Of a DNA stretch of 64,000 nt, positions 45,886 through 55,702 are shown piece after piece (position 1 is the first letter of the stretch; each line of letters opens with the position of its first letter). The stretch lies in contig CANNFT010000005.1 in assembly GCA_947503895.1 (NCBI GenBank), positions 1-64,000 on the forward strand, given 5' to 3'. Source of the stretch: an uncultured Saccharospirillaceae bacterium. Its GTDB lineage: Bacteria > Pseudomonadota > Gammaproteobacteria > Pseudomonadales > Oceanobacteraceae. The notes beneath the pieces were generated by a model that was not told where the DNA came from, made no database searches, and saw only the letters and a program-made list of their open reading frames with translations. The translations under genes were made by a program, and so were the position numbers.

Positions 45886-46404
45886 ATGCGCATTCAATCT
45901 AAAATCAAAGGATTTACGCTGATTGAATTAATCATCGTCATTATACTGATATCAATCGTTAGCGCCGTGGGAATGGCGCTATTTCCCACTACTCAACAAT
46001 ATGCGTCTCGTCTAATTGCAGACCAATGGCTACTCAGTTTTCGGTTAGCGCAACGTCTTGCATTAACACGACAGAGCGCCACGGAATTATTAACCTTATC
46101 AACGAGCGATACTGGGGGAGAATGGTTGCTCACCATTTCTCAAGGCGCTACGACATTAGACTCAGTGACGATTGATAAGGTCAATGTGACGGCAAAAATT
46201 TCAAACATAGACTTTGCAAGCAGTTGTGACAACCTCACCAGTGCAGCGTTTCCAGTGCAATGGTATTTTAATGGTTACGGTGATCATGTCACCGCTGCTC
46301 GTGCACAGATGACTGGAAATACGCGAATATGCTTCGCTGATACGAATCCCCGAGAAATGTGCATTTCGCCTTCTGGATACAGTTATGAGGGAAGTTGTCT
46401 TTAA
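45886..46404 (+). CDS. mshC: MSHA minor pilin MshC
   Basis: 172 residues. Short leader ending G9, then F10-TLIELIIVIILISIVSAVG with Glu5. The rest is beta-rich with four Cys (SSCDNL, RICFAD, EMCISP, GSCL). By order and size it matches MshC, a minor pilin thought to start or cap the fibre. The stop abuts the next ATG with no gap. Confidence 0.85.
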   Translation: MRIQSKIKGFTLIELIIVIILISIVSAVGMALFPTTQQYASRLIADQWLLSFRLAQRLALTRQSATELLTLSTSDTGGEWLLTISQGATTLDSVTIDKVNVTAKISNIDFASSCDNLTSAAFPVQWYFNGYGDHVTAARAQMTGNTRICFADTNPREMCISPSGYSYEGSCL

Positions 46405-46908
46405 ATGCAAAAGCAAGCAGTGACCGCCGCACTGGGCATGACGCTCATAGAGATGGTCATCACGATTGCTGTCTTGGGAGTGGCCATGTCAGCACTTATA
46501 TCGGCGTTGGCATCTGGAATCAGTCGAAGCGCAACACCTTTATGGGAAGGTAAAGCTTTGGAACTTTCCCAAGCTTACTTAGATGAGATTCTCGCAATGC
46601 GATTCGATGAAGCCCAACCCGTGGGTGGCGGATCGGTATCAAGTTGCAGCATAAGCAGTGATGGTCAAAGCCGAAGCCACTTTAATGACGTTGATGATTA
46701 TCATGGTTTAACGGATGCCCCACCTCAGCTTGTCGAAACGGCGATCGATATGTCTGAGTACGCGGCCTATCAAGTAACCGTTAATGTGACTTGTGCGGGA
46801 ACCGAGGTGGGTTTTAGTAGCGATCTTTACGCTAAGCGTATAACGGTGACGGTCACCGTTCCCGGAGGAAGTGCTCGCACCCTTTCTGCCTACAAAGGTA
46901 ACTTCTAA
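46405..46908 (+). CDS. mshD: MSHA minor pilin MshD
   Basis: 167 residues. Leader MQKQAVTAALG, cleavage at G11, then M12-TLIEMVITIAVLGVAMSAL with Glu5; a Met at mature position 1 is usual for MshD. Two or three Cys in the globular part (SSCSIS, VTCAGT). Immediately downstream of mshC without spacer. Confidence 0.85.
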   Translation: MQKQAVTAALGMTLIEMVITIAVLGVAMSALISALASGISRSATPLWEGKALELSQAYLDEILAMRFDEAQPVGGGSVSSCSISSDGQSRSHFNDVDDYHGLTDAPPQLVETAIDMSEYAAYQVTVNVTCAGTEVGFSSDLYAKRITVTVTVPGGSARTLSAYKGNF

Positions 46909-46952
46909 AACCGCATAAAAGTGCGCGATAGCGTCAAGTGCGAGAAGAGTTT

Positions 46953-47831
46953 ATGACCAAAGGAAGCGTCTATACCGCACAGCATGCATTTACATTAATT
47001 GAATTAATTATCGTCATAGTCTTAATGTCTATTATGGCAGCGGGCAGTGTACAGTTCATTAGTTATTCTGCATTGGGATATGTTGACACTGCACGGCGCG
47101 CAGAATTGGCTTCGACCGCGACGATAATCAATGAAAAAATGAGCCGAATCATTCGCGATGCTTTACCAGGGAGTATACGTGTGACCGCGGATAATCGCTG
47201 TGTAGAAATCATTCCGATTTTGGCTTCAAGTTTTTATACGTTAGCCCCCTTTACTGATTCTACCTCTACCGTTAATCGAAATGAAGTGAGAGTGATAAAC
47301 ATAAATGGGGAACTGGCCCAAACCGGCTTCTTAGCCATCAATCCAATCTCCTCAAACATCAACGCAGCCTATCGTCGAAATGCTACTTCGCCTGTCAGTG
47401 GATATGTCAGTGAAATGATGGCGACTATTGATAATTTAGGGACGGTTGACCCAGACTTAAGTGATGACCAATCCTACTATCGATTTAACGCTGGGACGCT
47501 ATTTGAATTTCTTCAACCTTCACCGCAAAAAAGAGTTTTTGTTGTCGACAACCCGAGGGCATTTTGCCAATCAGGCACACGACTTTTTTACTATCGAAAC
47601 TATGGATTTATTCAGGATATTGCCAACTTACAAGCGGGACTCCCCACGGCCCAGCCGAATCGACTGTTGATCGCCGATCGGCTGCTTAACGACTCGCTGG
47701 TGTTTTCCTTCACACAGCCTAGCCTACAACGTAATGGCATCGTGGCTTACCAATTAACACTGTCGGACGACACGCAAGCATCCGAGATCTTACAGATTAA
47801 TCAAGAAATACATATTCGGAACGTGCCCTAA
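46953..47831 (+). CDS. mshO: MSHA minor pilin MshO
   Basis: 292 residues from the ATG at 46953 (AGAAGAG upstream; a GTG at 46938 is a longer alternative). The prepilin site is A12-F13-TLIELIIVIVLMSIMAAGS: Ala instead of the usual Gly just before the cut, which prepilin peptidases tolerate. Larger than the other pilins, with YFYR-type beta motifs (LFYYRNYGFIQ). Position after mshD is that of mshO. Confidence 0.85.
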   Translation: MTKGSVYTAQHAFTLIELIIVIVLMSIMAAGSVQFISYSALGYVDTARRAELASTATIINEKMSRIIRDALPGSIRVTADNRCVEIIPILASSFYTLAPFTDSTSTVNRNEVRVININGELAQTGFLAINPISSNINAAYRRNATSPVSGYVSEMMATIDNLGTVDPDLSDDQSYYRFNAGTLFEFLQPSPQKRVFVVDNPRAFCQSGTRLFYYRNYGFIQDIANLQAGLPTAQPNRLLIADRLLNDSLVFSFTQPSLQRNGIVAYQLTLSDDTQASEILQINQEIHIRNVP

Positions 47832-48289
47832 TGATGCATTCAGCAAAAAACGCGATGGTGCTCACGGCTTTTGGTGACCAAAACCAATATGGGGCGTCCA
47901 GAAGTGGATATGATCGACAGCAGGGTATCGGCTTGCCATCGGCGCTATTTTTAATTGTGGTCATGTCATTCATCGTGGCAGCTATTAATCAGTTGAATGA
48001 CATTAGCGCGAAAACATACGGCCGAGAATGGTTGTCGCAGAAAGCGTTCTATGCAGCTGAATCAGGTGCCCAAATGGCAGCGACTCAAATTTTAAACTCA
48101 GACTTTGCACCGTCATGCACCACACCTTCTGTGTCTTTAACAGCAGCGGGCTTAGCTAATTGTCGTTACACAGTGACCTGTGATCAACAGAGTTTTAATG
48201 GCTTAAATTTCTATACATTAACCAGTGTCGGTCAATGTGGCGTCGGGCGAGATCAAGCAACTCGTATCATACAAGTTAGGTTGCATTAA
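47831..48289 (+). CDS. mshP: MSHA protein MshP (PilX-like)
   Basis: 152 residues. A long 30-residue leader reaches RQQGIGLPSALFLIVVMSF; cleavage after G32 or G34 is likely, and no Glu at position 5 is present, as in PilX/MshP proteins. The next segment KAFYAAESGAQMA is the hallmark ESGAQ region of this group. ATG overlaps the stop of mshO (TAATG). Confidence 0.83.
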   Translation: MMHSAKNAMVLTAFGDQNQYGASRSGYDRQQGIGLPSALFLIVVMSFIVAAINQLNDISAKTYGREWLSQKAFYAAESGAQMAATQILNSDFAPSCTTPSVSLTAAGLANCRYTVTCDQQSFNGLNFYTLTSVGQCGVGRDQATRIIQVRLH

Positions 48290-48357
48290 CACCGACATCT
48301 TATCGTGATAAAGCGAAGGTTTATCCTATTTTTCAGATTGAAACCTAAGGGGGGGAT

Positions 48358-51300
48358 GTGAAAGAAAAATCGACCCGCTTGAGTCCGACATTCATATTCG
48401 TGTTCGGTATGGTTTGCTTGCTCGTACATTCAGAGGCCTTTTCTTATTGGAACTGTGCTTGGCCATATCGGACAGAAATTCAAGTACAGGATAATTCCGG
48501 ATTAAACCTGACAAATTATCAAATTAAAATTGAGCTTTCTGGCTCAGTTCTGAATTCCGCATATGATTGGACCATCAATGGTTTTGATTTACGATTTGTG
48601 AACTCAGATGACTTGAGCGTCATGGACTACTGGATAGAATCATGGGATCAAGCTAATGAATCCGCAACGGTATGGGTAAGGTTACCCAATTTAAACGCAG
48701 GCGAACTGAAAACGCTTTATGTTTATTATGGAAATATCTATGCAGATCAATTGGATAATATTCCATTCACGTTTGTAGATCCGGGCATTAAATTTCACAC
48801 ACGACCCAGCACCATAAACCCCAATTCTAAATCAGATGCATTTGCTGCCTTTAACTTATCAAATGACAATAATGCGGGTTATGGCTGTGCGTTCATCACG
48901 AATTTTACAGGCATAACAAACAGCAATACATTTGGTGCTGGCAGTAATTTCGTTGCCTATTCTGAAACTTACTTTAACGTTGCAGAAGGAGAAGAGGGAA
49001 ACTGGGGGATAAGATACGGAGCGGATTTTGGTGGAGGAGGCGGTTTATATGTCGATGGACAAACATTAGAAGAGGACTGGTTCAATGACTTATGGTGGAG
49101 TAACAATTGGAGCAGTGCAGACGTATTGCAAGGCAGTATTAATTTAACCCATGGCTATCATAAACTGGAAGTTATTGGCACTGAGGGCTGTTGTGATGGC
49201 GGTATTACGGTGCAGTTTCAAAAACCGGGTGGTCCATGGACAACCTATTCAACGGCCAGTATTGATATTGTTTCGCGTTCCTGTCCTCAGGTGGTGCCAA
49301 CGGTTACATTTGGCGCCCAAGCCACCAGTAGTTGCCCATTACCGATTGCACAATATCGAGTGGATGAAACCCGTTGGTCTTCAGCGGGTGATGTAATTGA
49401 CAGCATGGGGGGCTCCCATGGCAGCATGTTAGGAGATGTCACCAGTGAACCTGATTCGCAAGTTTGTCGAGGTGCGACGGTGCCTAATAATGACAATCAT
49501 AATGCGATAGAAGGTATTCGAACTGGAATTGATGTCGATGCCCATATCGGTAATGTTGGCTCGATTGCATTTTGGGTGCGTACAGAAACCCCTTGGTCGG
49601 ACAGTCTAAGTCGAACATTATTTGATGCCAGTCTCGACAATACACAAGGGGGATCCGATAAATATTTCTTTTTGGAAAAATTGGGTGATGGCAGATTACG
49701 TTTTCGTTTTGAAGACAGTAATGATGGCGATTACAGTATGATCGAAAATAGCATTCCTACTCGTACCGCCGGTACTTGGTATCATGTTACCGTGACTTGG
49801 GACATGCCCAGCAATCGTTACAAAATCTATGTGTCGGATCAAGAAGTTGCTTCCGCAATTATCAATACCAATCAACAGCTTTCAGATTTAACATGGCTAT
49901 TAGTCGGCGATAATGCTTCATCATTTTATACGATTGCACCAGGGCGATCAGCTTATGCAACCTTTGATGAAATCACCATTTATGATCGTGTTATTACGCC
50001 CTCTCAAATTCGCGGACTGATGTCCAAAACGCGAAGCTGCGCGGCGCCAGTCGAATTTTGTAAAGCCACGTTCCCAGATGGCCTTAATAATTTAGCAGGC
50101 GGGCAGTTGCAGTTTGGCCTTCAAGCTGCGTTGTTCAATAACCCTGATACAGTATTGAGCGCTAGTAACATTTTAAAGGATGGTGCTTCGACACAATTGA
50201 CCTGTGGCACAGCAGATTGCACCAGTGGAGGCGCGAGCGTCATACAAGGAAACCCCGGCAGTTTTCAGACGACTAATGTAGCTACCGATCGAACGGTTTC
50301 AGCAAATTCAAATGTAACATTGGGTGCGGGCTTTGATGAATTAGATAACCTTACCGTTCGGAGCAACGCGACGTTGACCATGGCAACGGGAGCCTCGAGT
50401 ATCAAAGTTGATCGACTACGACTGCAGCAAGGTTCAACGCTCAATTTAGAGGCCGGTACGTACTGGATCAACCAGATTCGAGTGAGAAACAATGTTCGAA
50501 TTAACGTTTTATCAACACCGGTGAGATTGCATATTAATCGTGTGACAAATTGGGGAAGCGGCACGATTATCAATTCACCTTCTGCTGCCACTGCTGGTCT
50601 GGCACAGAATTTATTGATGTACTTTTATGATGATATTGCATTTGGTGCATCGACCACACTGAGTGCTGCTTTATATGGGGCGGCGGATACATCGTTTGGT
50701 GGTTCGAGCTTTATTTCGGGCCTCATTACCAGTAATGATATTGTTTTGGGCAACAATACAAGGGTGGAATATAGCGCCCAGACTTATGGCGGACTCAGTG
50801 ATGTAAGTTGGTGCCAAGGCAGTTCGATTGCATTAGCGTCTATCAATATTACAGCACCTGCCTCGGCGATTAATTGTTTACCAACTCAATTTACCGTAGA
50901 AATGCGTGACAATAACGGTGATGTGCTGACAAATTTCTCTGGCGATTTACAGTTGGCTACCTCCACTGCTCATGGTGATTGGGCGATCGTATCCGGAGAC
51001 GGTGCATTAACCCAATCCACTGCGGATAGCGGTCAAGCGACTTACTCAATGGTGTCTACTGACAACGGTGTCGTCAATTTATCGCTCAAGAATACTCATC
51101 CAGAAACCACCACGGTGAGTGTATCGGCCGAGGGCATCACGACTACGCAATCGATCACCTTTCAATCTGCAGGGTTTGTGTTTTCAAATATTAGCCCGCA
51201 AGTAGCCAATAAAGTAAGTGCAGCTTATCAACTCAGTGCGGTGCAAACCGACGGTGTGACCGGAGCCTGCGAAGCCATGTTGGTGAATAGCAACGATGTT

Positions 51301-52911
51301 GATATGGCCATTGAATGTGAAAACCCTGCTAATTGTGGCAGCGCGAGCGCACGCATCACCGGTGCTTCGGCTGCCCAATCCGTTTCTGCTAATCCTCAAA
51401 ACAACCTTTCAAATTATTCAGCGGTGGATTTAGACTTTGGCAACGCCACTGATTATGACGCCAGTTTTAATTTACATTACAGTGAAGCCGGCCAAATACG
51501 TTTACACGCACGATATGAACTTAAAGACGCGCTTGGAAATGGAACCGGTAATTTTATTGTAGGCATCTCAAATAGTTTTCCGGTGACCCCTGATGGGTTT
51601 TGCATTCAGTCGAACGATGCAAATTGGACGTGTCCAACAGACGACAGTGATTGCTCTGTATTTAAAAAGGCCGGTGAAGATTTTTCATTGGCCATCACCG
51701 CCATGCAATACCAACAAAATGCAGATACGGACTATTGTGATAATGCTCAAACCTATAATTTTAACGGCGCGGTTGATATTGCTTTACAAAAAATCGCCCC
51801 GACAGATGGCACGCTGGGCACCATCGGCGTAAACAGTATGACATTAAGTGCAGGTACACAGACGGTCGCCAATCAATATGTGTCGGAAGTGGGTGTATTC
51901 AGATTGACAGCAGGTGGCAATGGTTATCTCACGACCACCTTACCGAGCAACGGCTCGGTCAGCATGGGGCGATTCATTCCCGATCAATTTGAAATTACAC
52001 AATCGAATGACGGCGCATTTAATTCAGCTTGTAATGGTTTTACTTATATTGGACAGCAAGCACTGAATGGTTCGGTGTGGCAAGGTGCGATTCAATATCA
52101 AACGACCCCGACGGATAGTCGCCCTAACGTTTTATATCAAGCCAAAAATACATTGGGCGACGTTACGCAAAACTATCGTGGTGACTTCATTAAAAACCCA
52201 CAATTATCGTTAACCGCGAGTAGTCCTCAATTGGGTACAGATGGGATGACACCATTCAGTGTCGTTGCGGACTTTCATGCAACCACGGCATCATTTGACG
52301 CTGGGGCAACCACGCTCACGCAAACGCTCAATGCGAGTGATCATTTTTATTATGTAAAATCAGCGCAATCGGAAGTAACCCCGTTTACTAATAACATTCG
52401 AATTAACATTAACGATATTCAGGATGACGATGGTGTCCGTTTAGGGAATGGCCCGGATGCCTTTAACCCATCAGGGGGTGAAATTCGATTCGGTCGACTC
52501 GTGATCAATGATGTTTATGGCCCAGAAACCGAAGGTTTAACCATGTCGTTGCAGTCTGAATACTTGGCGAATACAGGGTTATATCAGCTGACCGCAGACG
52601 ATAATGGTTGTACGGCCTATCCGGTTGGGCAATTCGTTACGAGCAGTTATACCGGAGATTTGGTTTCGGGCGATACCACTCTCTCAGGCAGTGGCACATT
52701 AACCAATGGCCTAGGTAGCTGGGATTTAACTGCACCGGACGATGAACATGTCGGCTCAGTGGATGTGACGTTAAATACAGCCAATATTTTTTGGCTGCGT
52801 TACGACTGGGATCAAAATGGCGCGCATGACAATGATCCACAAGCGACGGCCACCTTTGGCGTGTATCGTGGCAATGATCGTGTTATTTATTGGAAGGAAA
52901 TTAACTATTAA
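48358..52911 (+). CDS. mshQ: Large exported MSHA-associated protein MshQ, adhesin-like
   Basis: 1517 residues from a GTG at 48358 with AAGGGGGGG upstream. Signal peptide ending near HSEAFS. Order of domains, by eye: DUF2341 about 36-125 (WPYRTEIQVQDNSGLN, then TLYVYYGN); a Cys/Gly-rich beta region about 140-315; a LamG/concanavalin-like domain about 330-550 (GSIAFWVRTETP, FDEITIYDRVI); a beta-rich region about 560-820; and the C-terminal DUF6701 block about 827-1517 (DLDFGNATDY, GRFIPDQFEITQ, FGRLVINDVYGPE). It is the last gene of the operon and likely a surface or pilus-tip adhesin; this role is inferred. Confidence 0.9.
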   Translation: MKEKSTRLSPTFIFVFGMVCLLVHSEAFSYWNCAWPYRTEIQVQDNSGLNLTNYQIKIELSGSVLNSAYDWTINGFDLRFVNSDDLSVMDYWIESWDQANESATVWVRLPNLNAGELKTLYVYYGNIYADQLDNIPFTFVDPGIKFHTRPSTINPNSKSDAFAAFNLSNDNNAGYGCAFITNFTGITNSNTFGAGSNFVAYSETYFNVAEGEEGNWGIRYGADFGGGGGLYVDGQTLEEDWFNDLWWSNNWSSADVLQGSINLTHGYHKLEVIGTEGCCDGGITVQFQKPGGPWTTYSTASIDIVSRSCPQVVPTVTFGAQATSSCPLPIAQYRVDETRWSSAGDVIDSMGGSHGSMLGDVTSEPDSQVCRGATVPNNDNHNAIEGIRTGIDVDAHIGNVGSIAFWVRTETPWSDSLSRTLFDASLDNTQGGSDKYFFLEKLGDGRLRFRFEDSNDGDYSMIENSIPTRTAGTWYHVTVTWDMPSNRYKIYVSDQEVASAIINTNQQLSDLTWLLVGDNASSFYTIAPGRSAYATFDEITIYDRVITPSQIRGLMSKTRSCAAPVEFCKATFPDGLNNLAGGQLQFGLQAALFNNPDTVLSASNILKDGASTQLTCGTADCTSGGASVIQGNPGSFQTTNVATDRTVSANSNVTLGAGFDELDNLTVRSNATLTMATGASSIKVDRLRLQQGSTLNLEAGTYWINQIRVRNNVRINVLSTPVRLHINRVTNWGSGTIINSPSAATAGLAQNLLMYFYDDIAFGASTTLSAALYGAADTSFGGSSFISGLITSNDIVLGNNTRVEYSAQTYGGLSDVSWCQGSSIALASINITAPASAINCLPTQFTVEMRDNNGDVLTNFSGDLQLATSTAHGDWAIVSGDGALTQSTADSGQATYSMVSTDNGVVNLSLKNTHPETTTVSVSAEGITTTQSITFQSAGFVFSNISPQVANKVSAAYQLSAVQTDGVTGACEAMLVNSNDVDMAIECENPANCGSASARITGASAAQSVSANPQNNLSNYSAVDLDFGNATDYDASFNLHYSEAGQIRLHARYELKDALGNGTGNFIVGISNSFPVTPDGFCIQSNDANWTCPTDDSDCSVFKKAGEDFSLAITAMQYQQNADTDYCDNAQTYNFNGAVDIALQKIAPTDGTLGTIGVNSMTLSAGTQTVANQYVSEVGVFRLTAGGNGYLTTTLPSNGSVSMGRFIPDQFEITQSNDGAFNSACNGFTYIGQQALNGSVWQGAIQYQTTPTDSRPNVLYQAKNTLGDVTQNYRGDFIKNPQLSLTASSPQLGTDGMTPFSVVADFHATTASFDAGATTLTQTLNASDHFYYVKSAQSEVTPFTNNIRININDIQDDDGVRLGNGPDAFNPSGGEIRFGRLVINDVYGPETEGLTMSLQSEYLANTGLYQLTADDNGCTAYPVGQFVTSSYTGDLVSGDTTLSGSGTLTNGLGSWDLTAPDDEHVGSVDVTLNTANIFWLRYDWDQNGAHDNDPQATATFGVYRGNDRVIYWKEINY

Positions 52912-53041
52912 GCCGCTTTTTAAGGCAGACTTTCCGGTCTTGTTCTCATCTACGACATCCTGCAAGGGTATCCTGACAGATAATGGCAGGCCGGTAGGTT
53001 AAGTTGCCTCTTTAAGTCACGGTTTTGGCAAGGGGTTAATG

Positions 53042-53401
53042 ATGACGGGCGATCTTATACAGACGTTTATATTGTTAAATACGGCAGGCGATGTCCGACA
53101 ATTGATGGAAGAGCTTTATGACGACCGTGTATTGGTGATCAGCAATGGCGTGGTGTTTGCGGAAAATCGACAGCAAGCCTACGCCAAACAAAAACCGTAT
53201 ATTGACCGCACCAAAAAGGCGTCTATATCTTTGCTGTCTCAATCGGCAGTGAAAAGCGATGATCGAGGCATTGAAAGCGTTGAATTAGTCTTTGCTTACC
53301 AATTTGAAAATATGGATGGCAGTGAAAATGCATTTACAGGACGCCACGTGTTGGACTGGCAGCATGGAAAAATTGTAAAAGAACAATTCTCAACTCAATA
53401 G
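53042..53401 (+). CDS. NTF2/SnoaL-like protein
   Basis: 119 residues from the ATG at 53042 (AGGGG six bases upstream; ATG 53039 also possible). It looks like a single NTF2/SnoaL fold: an N-terminal helix (DLIQTFILLNTAGDVRQLME), LYDDRVLVISNGVVFAENRQQ, and strands ending GRHVLDWQHGKIVKEQFS. Such folds bind small molecules or catalyse isomerisations; DUF4440/SnoaL members are mostly of unknown role. Convergent with the LysR gene, whose stop is four bases away. Confidence 0.65.
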   Translation: MTGDLIQTFILLNTAGDVRQLMEELYDDRVLVISNGVVFAENRQQAYAKQKPYIDRTKKASISLLSQSAVKSDDRGIESVELVFAYQFENMDGSENAFTGRHVLDWQHGKIVKEQFSTQ

Positions 53402-53405
53402 CGGC

Positions 53406-54290
53406 CTATGTATCTTTCCACTCAGAAAAGTACTGCACAAGGAAGTCGATAGCCAGTCTTGTACGTAAGGGCATAAAGCGCTTGTTCTGATACACGATCC
53501 AACTGCTGGTGCCTTTACCCCAAAAGGGCTCAAGAATGGGCACCAGCTCACCATTAAGAATGGCAGTCTGAAACGTACTCTTCGGCATATACGCCACCCC
53601 AAGCCCACTTTTACAGGCTTCTAATACGGCATTTGCATTATTGCTCCGCCATCGGCCTTTTACCTTGACGCTTTCCTTATTGCCTTCGACATTAAATTCC
53701 CAAGACTCGTTATTTGAAATGATGCAACTGTGGTGCTTTAAGTGGCTGGGATGCTTAGGCACACTGTGCTGCGCCAAGTAATCAGGACTGGCCACCGCCA
53801 TCATCGGTCGGCTAATGAGTTTACGGGCAACTAAGCTTGAATCATTGAGCTCACCGTAGCGAATCGCAAAATCAATACCATCCTCCAAGAGGTTAACGAC
53901 ACGGCTGTTAAAATCTAAATCAATGGTCAGTTCAGGATATTGAGCCACAAATTGCATCAGTGCAGGCGCGACAAAATGTTCGGCAAAACCGCCGGCAGCG
54001 CTGACTCTTAATGTCCCACTGAGGTGAATTTGTTGTTGATTGACCTGCTCATTGGCTTGTTGCAAACCCATTACCAGATCTTTGGTCTGTTGGTAATACA
54101 CCGCGCCATTCTCAGTCAGAGTGACAAGCCGGGTAGACCGCGCGAGCAGGGCACACCCTAAGCGCTCCTCTAGTCGGGCAATTTGTCGGCTGACGTGGCT
54201 GGTACTGCAGCCAAGTTGCTTAGCAGCGGCAGAGAAACCGCGGCTTTCAGCCACGGCGACAAACTCAATAATACCGTCGAAACTGTCCAC
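53406..54290 (-). CDS. LysR-family transcriptional regulator
   Basis: 294 residues from a GTG at 54290 with GGAGGC five bases upstream. N-terminal winged helix: FVAVAESRGFSAAAKQLGCS, then SHVSRQIARLEERLG. The C-terminal co-inducer domain spans about 90-290 (VAPALMQFVAQYPELTIDLD, FAIRYGELNDSSLVARKL). LysR proteins bind an upstream palindrome and respond to a small ligand. It is divergent from the DJ-1/PfpI gene with a perfect palindrome between, so that gene, and perhaps those after it, are the probable targets. Confidence 0.93.
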   Translation of the reverse strand: MDSFDGIIEFVAVAESRGFSAAAKQLGCSTSHVSRQIARLEERLGCALLARSTRLVTLTENGAVYYQQTKDLVMGLQQANEQVNQQQIHLSGTLRVSAAGGFAEHFVAPALMQFVAQYPELTIDLDFNSRVVNLLEDGIDFAIRYGELNDSSLVARKLISRPMMAVASPDYLAQHSVPKHPSHLKHHSCIISNNESWEFNVEGNKESVKVKGRWRSNNANAVLEACKSGLGVAYMPKSTFQTAILNGELVPILEPFWGKGTSSWIVYQNKRFMPLRTRLAIDFLVQYFSEWKDT

Positions 54291-54312
54291 AGACGCCTCC
54301 GAATGTGCATAT

Positions 54313-54330
54313 TATTGCTATATAGCAATA
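54313..54330. promoter_or_regulatory. Perfect palindrome, probable LysR binding site
   Basis: TATTGCTATATAGCAATA is an 18-bp perfect palindrome containing the LysR-type ATTGC-N6-GCAAT (T-N11-A) pattern, 23 bases from the LysR start and about 100 from the divergent gene. A further half-site CAGCAATAA lies near 54365-54373, closer to the target, as typical activation sites do. Confidence 0.7.
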
Positions 54331-54426
54331 CTGATTTAACTAAAGTGAATATTATCATCAGTACAGCAATAACTTAAAGTAGCCTCATCGTTAACAGCGA
54401 CCCCAATCAATGAATGAGGACAGATC

Positions 54427-55104
54427 ATGAAAAAAGTACTAATTCCCGTCACCAACCACGCGACCCTTGGTGAAACCGATCAAGCAAACGGCACCTACTC
54501 ACCTGAGCTGACACATGCCCTGCATGTCTTTAAGGAGCAAGGTATTGATTACGATATTGCTTCTATCAAAGGCGGAAAGGCACCGCTTTACGGTACTGAC
54601 ATTGAAGACGATGCCGTCAACAGCAGTATCTTGGCGGATGAAGATTTCCAAAATCGCATTAACAACACCATCCCTGTTTCGCAATTGAATATTGCAGATT
54701 ACGACGCTGTTTTTTACCCAGGTGGATTCGGCTTGCTGTCTGACTTGGCGACGAATGAAGATTTCGCCAAATTAAGCGCAGAGCATTATGAAAATGGCGG
54801 CATACTCGCGGCTGTTTGCCATGGCCCAGCTGGATTATTGCCGATCACTCTGAGCACTGGTGAAGCCTTATTGGCGACGAAATCGGTGACAGGTTTTACA
54901 CGTGAAGAAGAAATTGATTTCGGCACCATTGATGATATTCCGTTCTTGCTTGAAGAGTCGTTGACGCGTAAAGCGGCGCGCTTCAATAAAGCACAACCAT
55001 GGGCTCCGTTTGTCATTGAAGATGAGCGTGTTATTACGGGTCAAAACCCTGCTAGTGCACACTTTGTTGGTGAAGCCATCGCGAAACAATTAGCGGCACA
55101 ATAA
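54427..55104 (+). CDS. DJ-1/PfpI-family (Hsp31-like) protein
   Basis: 225 residues of the type 1 glutamine amidotransferase-like fold. The nucleophile elbow with the catalytic Cys is GGILAAVCHGPAGLL, preceded by the conserved Asp/Tyr-rich ADYDAVFYPGGFGLLSDL and followed by TGFTREEEID. Members act as glyoxalase III, deglycase or chaperone under carbonyl or oxidative stress; the exact activity cannot be told. Located next to the LysR gene and followed by a transporter and an ABM protein, perhaps a small stress-response set. Confidence 0.9.
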   Translation: MKKVLIPVTNHATLGETDQANGTYSPELTHALHVFKEQGIDYDIASIKGGKAPLYGTDIEDDAVNSSILADEDFQNRINNTIPVSQLNIADYDAVFYPGGFGLLSDLATNEDFAKLSAEHYENGGILAAVCHGPAGLLPITLSTGEALLATKSVTGFTREEEIDFGTIDDIPFLLEESLTRKAARFNKAQPWAPFVIEDERVITGQNPASAHFVGEAIAKQLAAQ

Positions 55105-55173
55105 TTCGCTCGCTTTCTATTTAAGGCTCCACGATGTTTGTGGAGTCTGGCTCGTTAATGAGAGGTCATTCCC

Positions 55174-55641
55174 ATGCCAAATTCAATCATATACCCATCT
55201 CTGATGCTGATTGCTGGCATTGGGATACCCATCATGGCGGCGCTAAATAGCGGGCTCGGCATGAAACTCGGCAGCACCGCGCTAGCCACCACCGTGCTGT
55301 TTTTTGTAGGGTTAATGATTTCATTAATCTATTTATGGCAAGCCGGCGGATTACCCAGCGATTTATTTGAGCGCATTGAAAACCATGTGTCTTGGTATTT
55401 CTATCTGGGTGGGCTGTTAGTGGCGTTTTATATTTTTAGCATCACTTGGGTGTCACCTAAATACGGTGTTGGAAATGCAGTTTCCTTTGTTTTAGTTGGG
55501 CAGTTAATCGCGATTAGTTTAATTGATCACTTTGGGTGGTTTGGTTCTCGTCAATCGTTGATGGATACCAGTCGAGCCATGGGTTTGGTGATGATGGTGA
55601 TTGGTGTTTTTTTAGTGATTAAACGTGCACCGGCGGCATAA
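55174..55641 (+). CDS. DMT-type transporter of the DUF606/YdcZ family
   Basis: 155 residues with five hydrophobic helices (about 6-25, 38-56, 73-93, 102-120, 133-151). Motifs AGIGIPIMAALNSGLGMKLG and GGLLVAFYIFSITWVSPKYG, followed by VSFVLVGQLIAISLIDHFGW, fit DUF606 (YdcZ) proteins, half-size members of the drug/metabolite transporter superfamily that work as dimers. Substrate unknown. Within the run of genes next to the LysR regulator. Confidence 0.88.
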   Translation: MPNSIIYPSLMLIAGIGIPIMAALNSGLGMKLGSTALATTVLFFVGLMISLIYLWQAGGLPSDLFERIENHVSWYFYLGGLLVAFYIFSITWVSPKYGVGNAVSFVLVGQLIAISLIDHFGWFGSRQSLMDTSRAMGLVMMVIGVFLVIKRAPAA

Positions 55642-55702
55642 AAAAAACGCGACTCAATGCCCGTTTCCCAATATTGAATTAACCAGTAGAAGAGTGAGAA
55701 GC

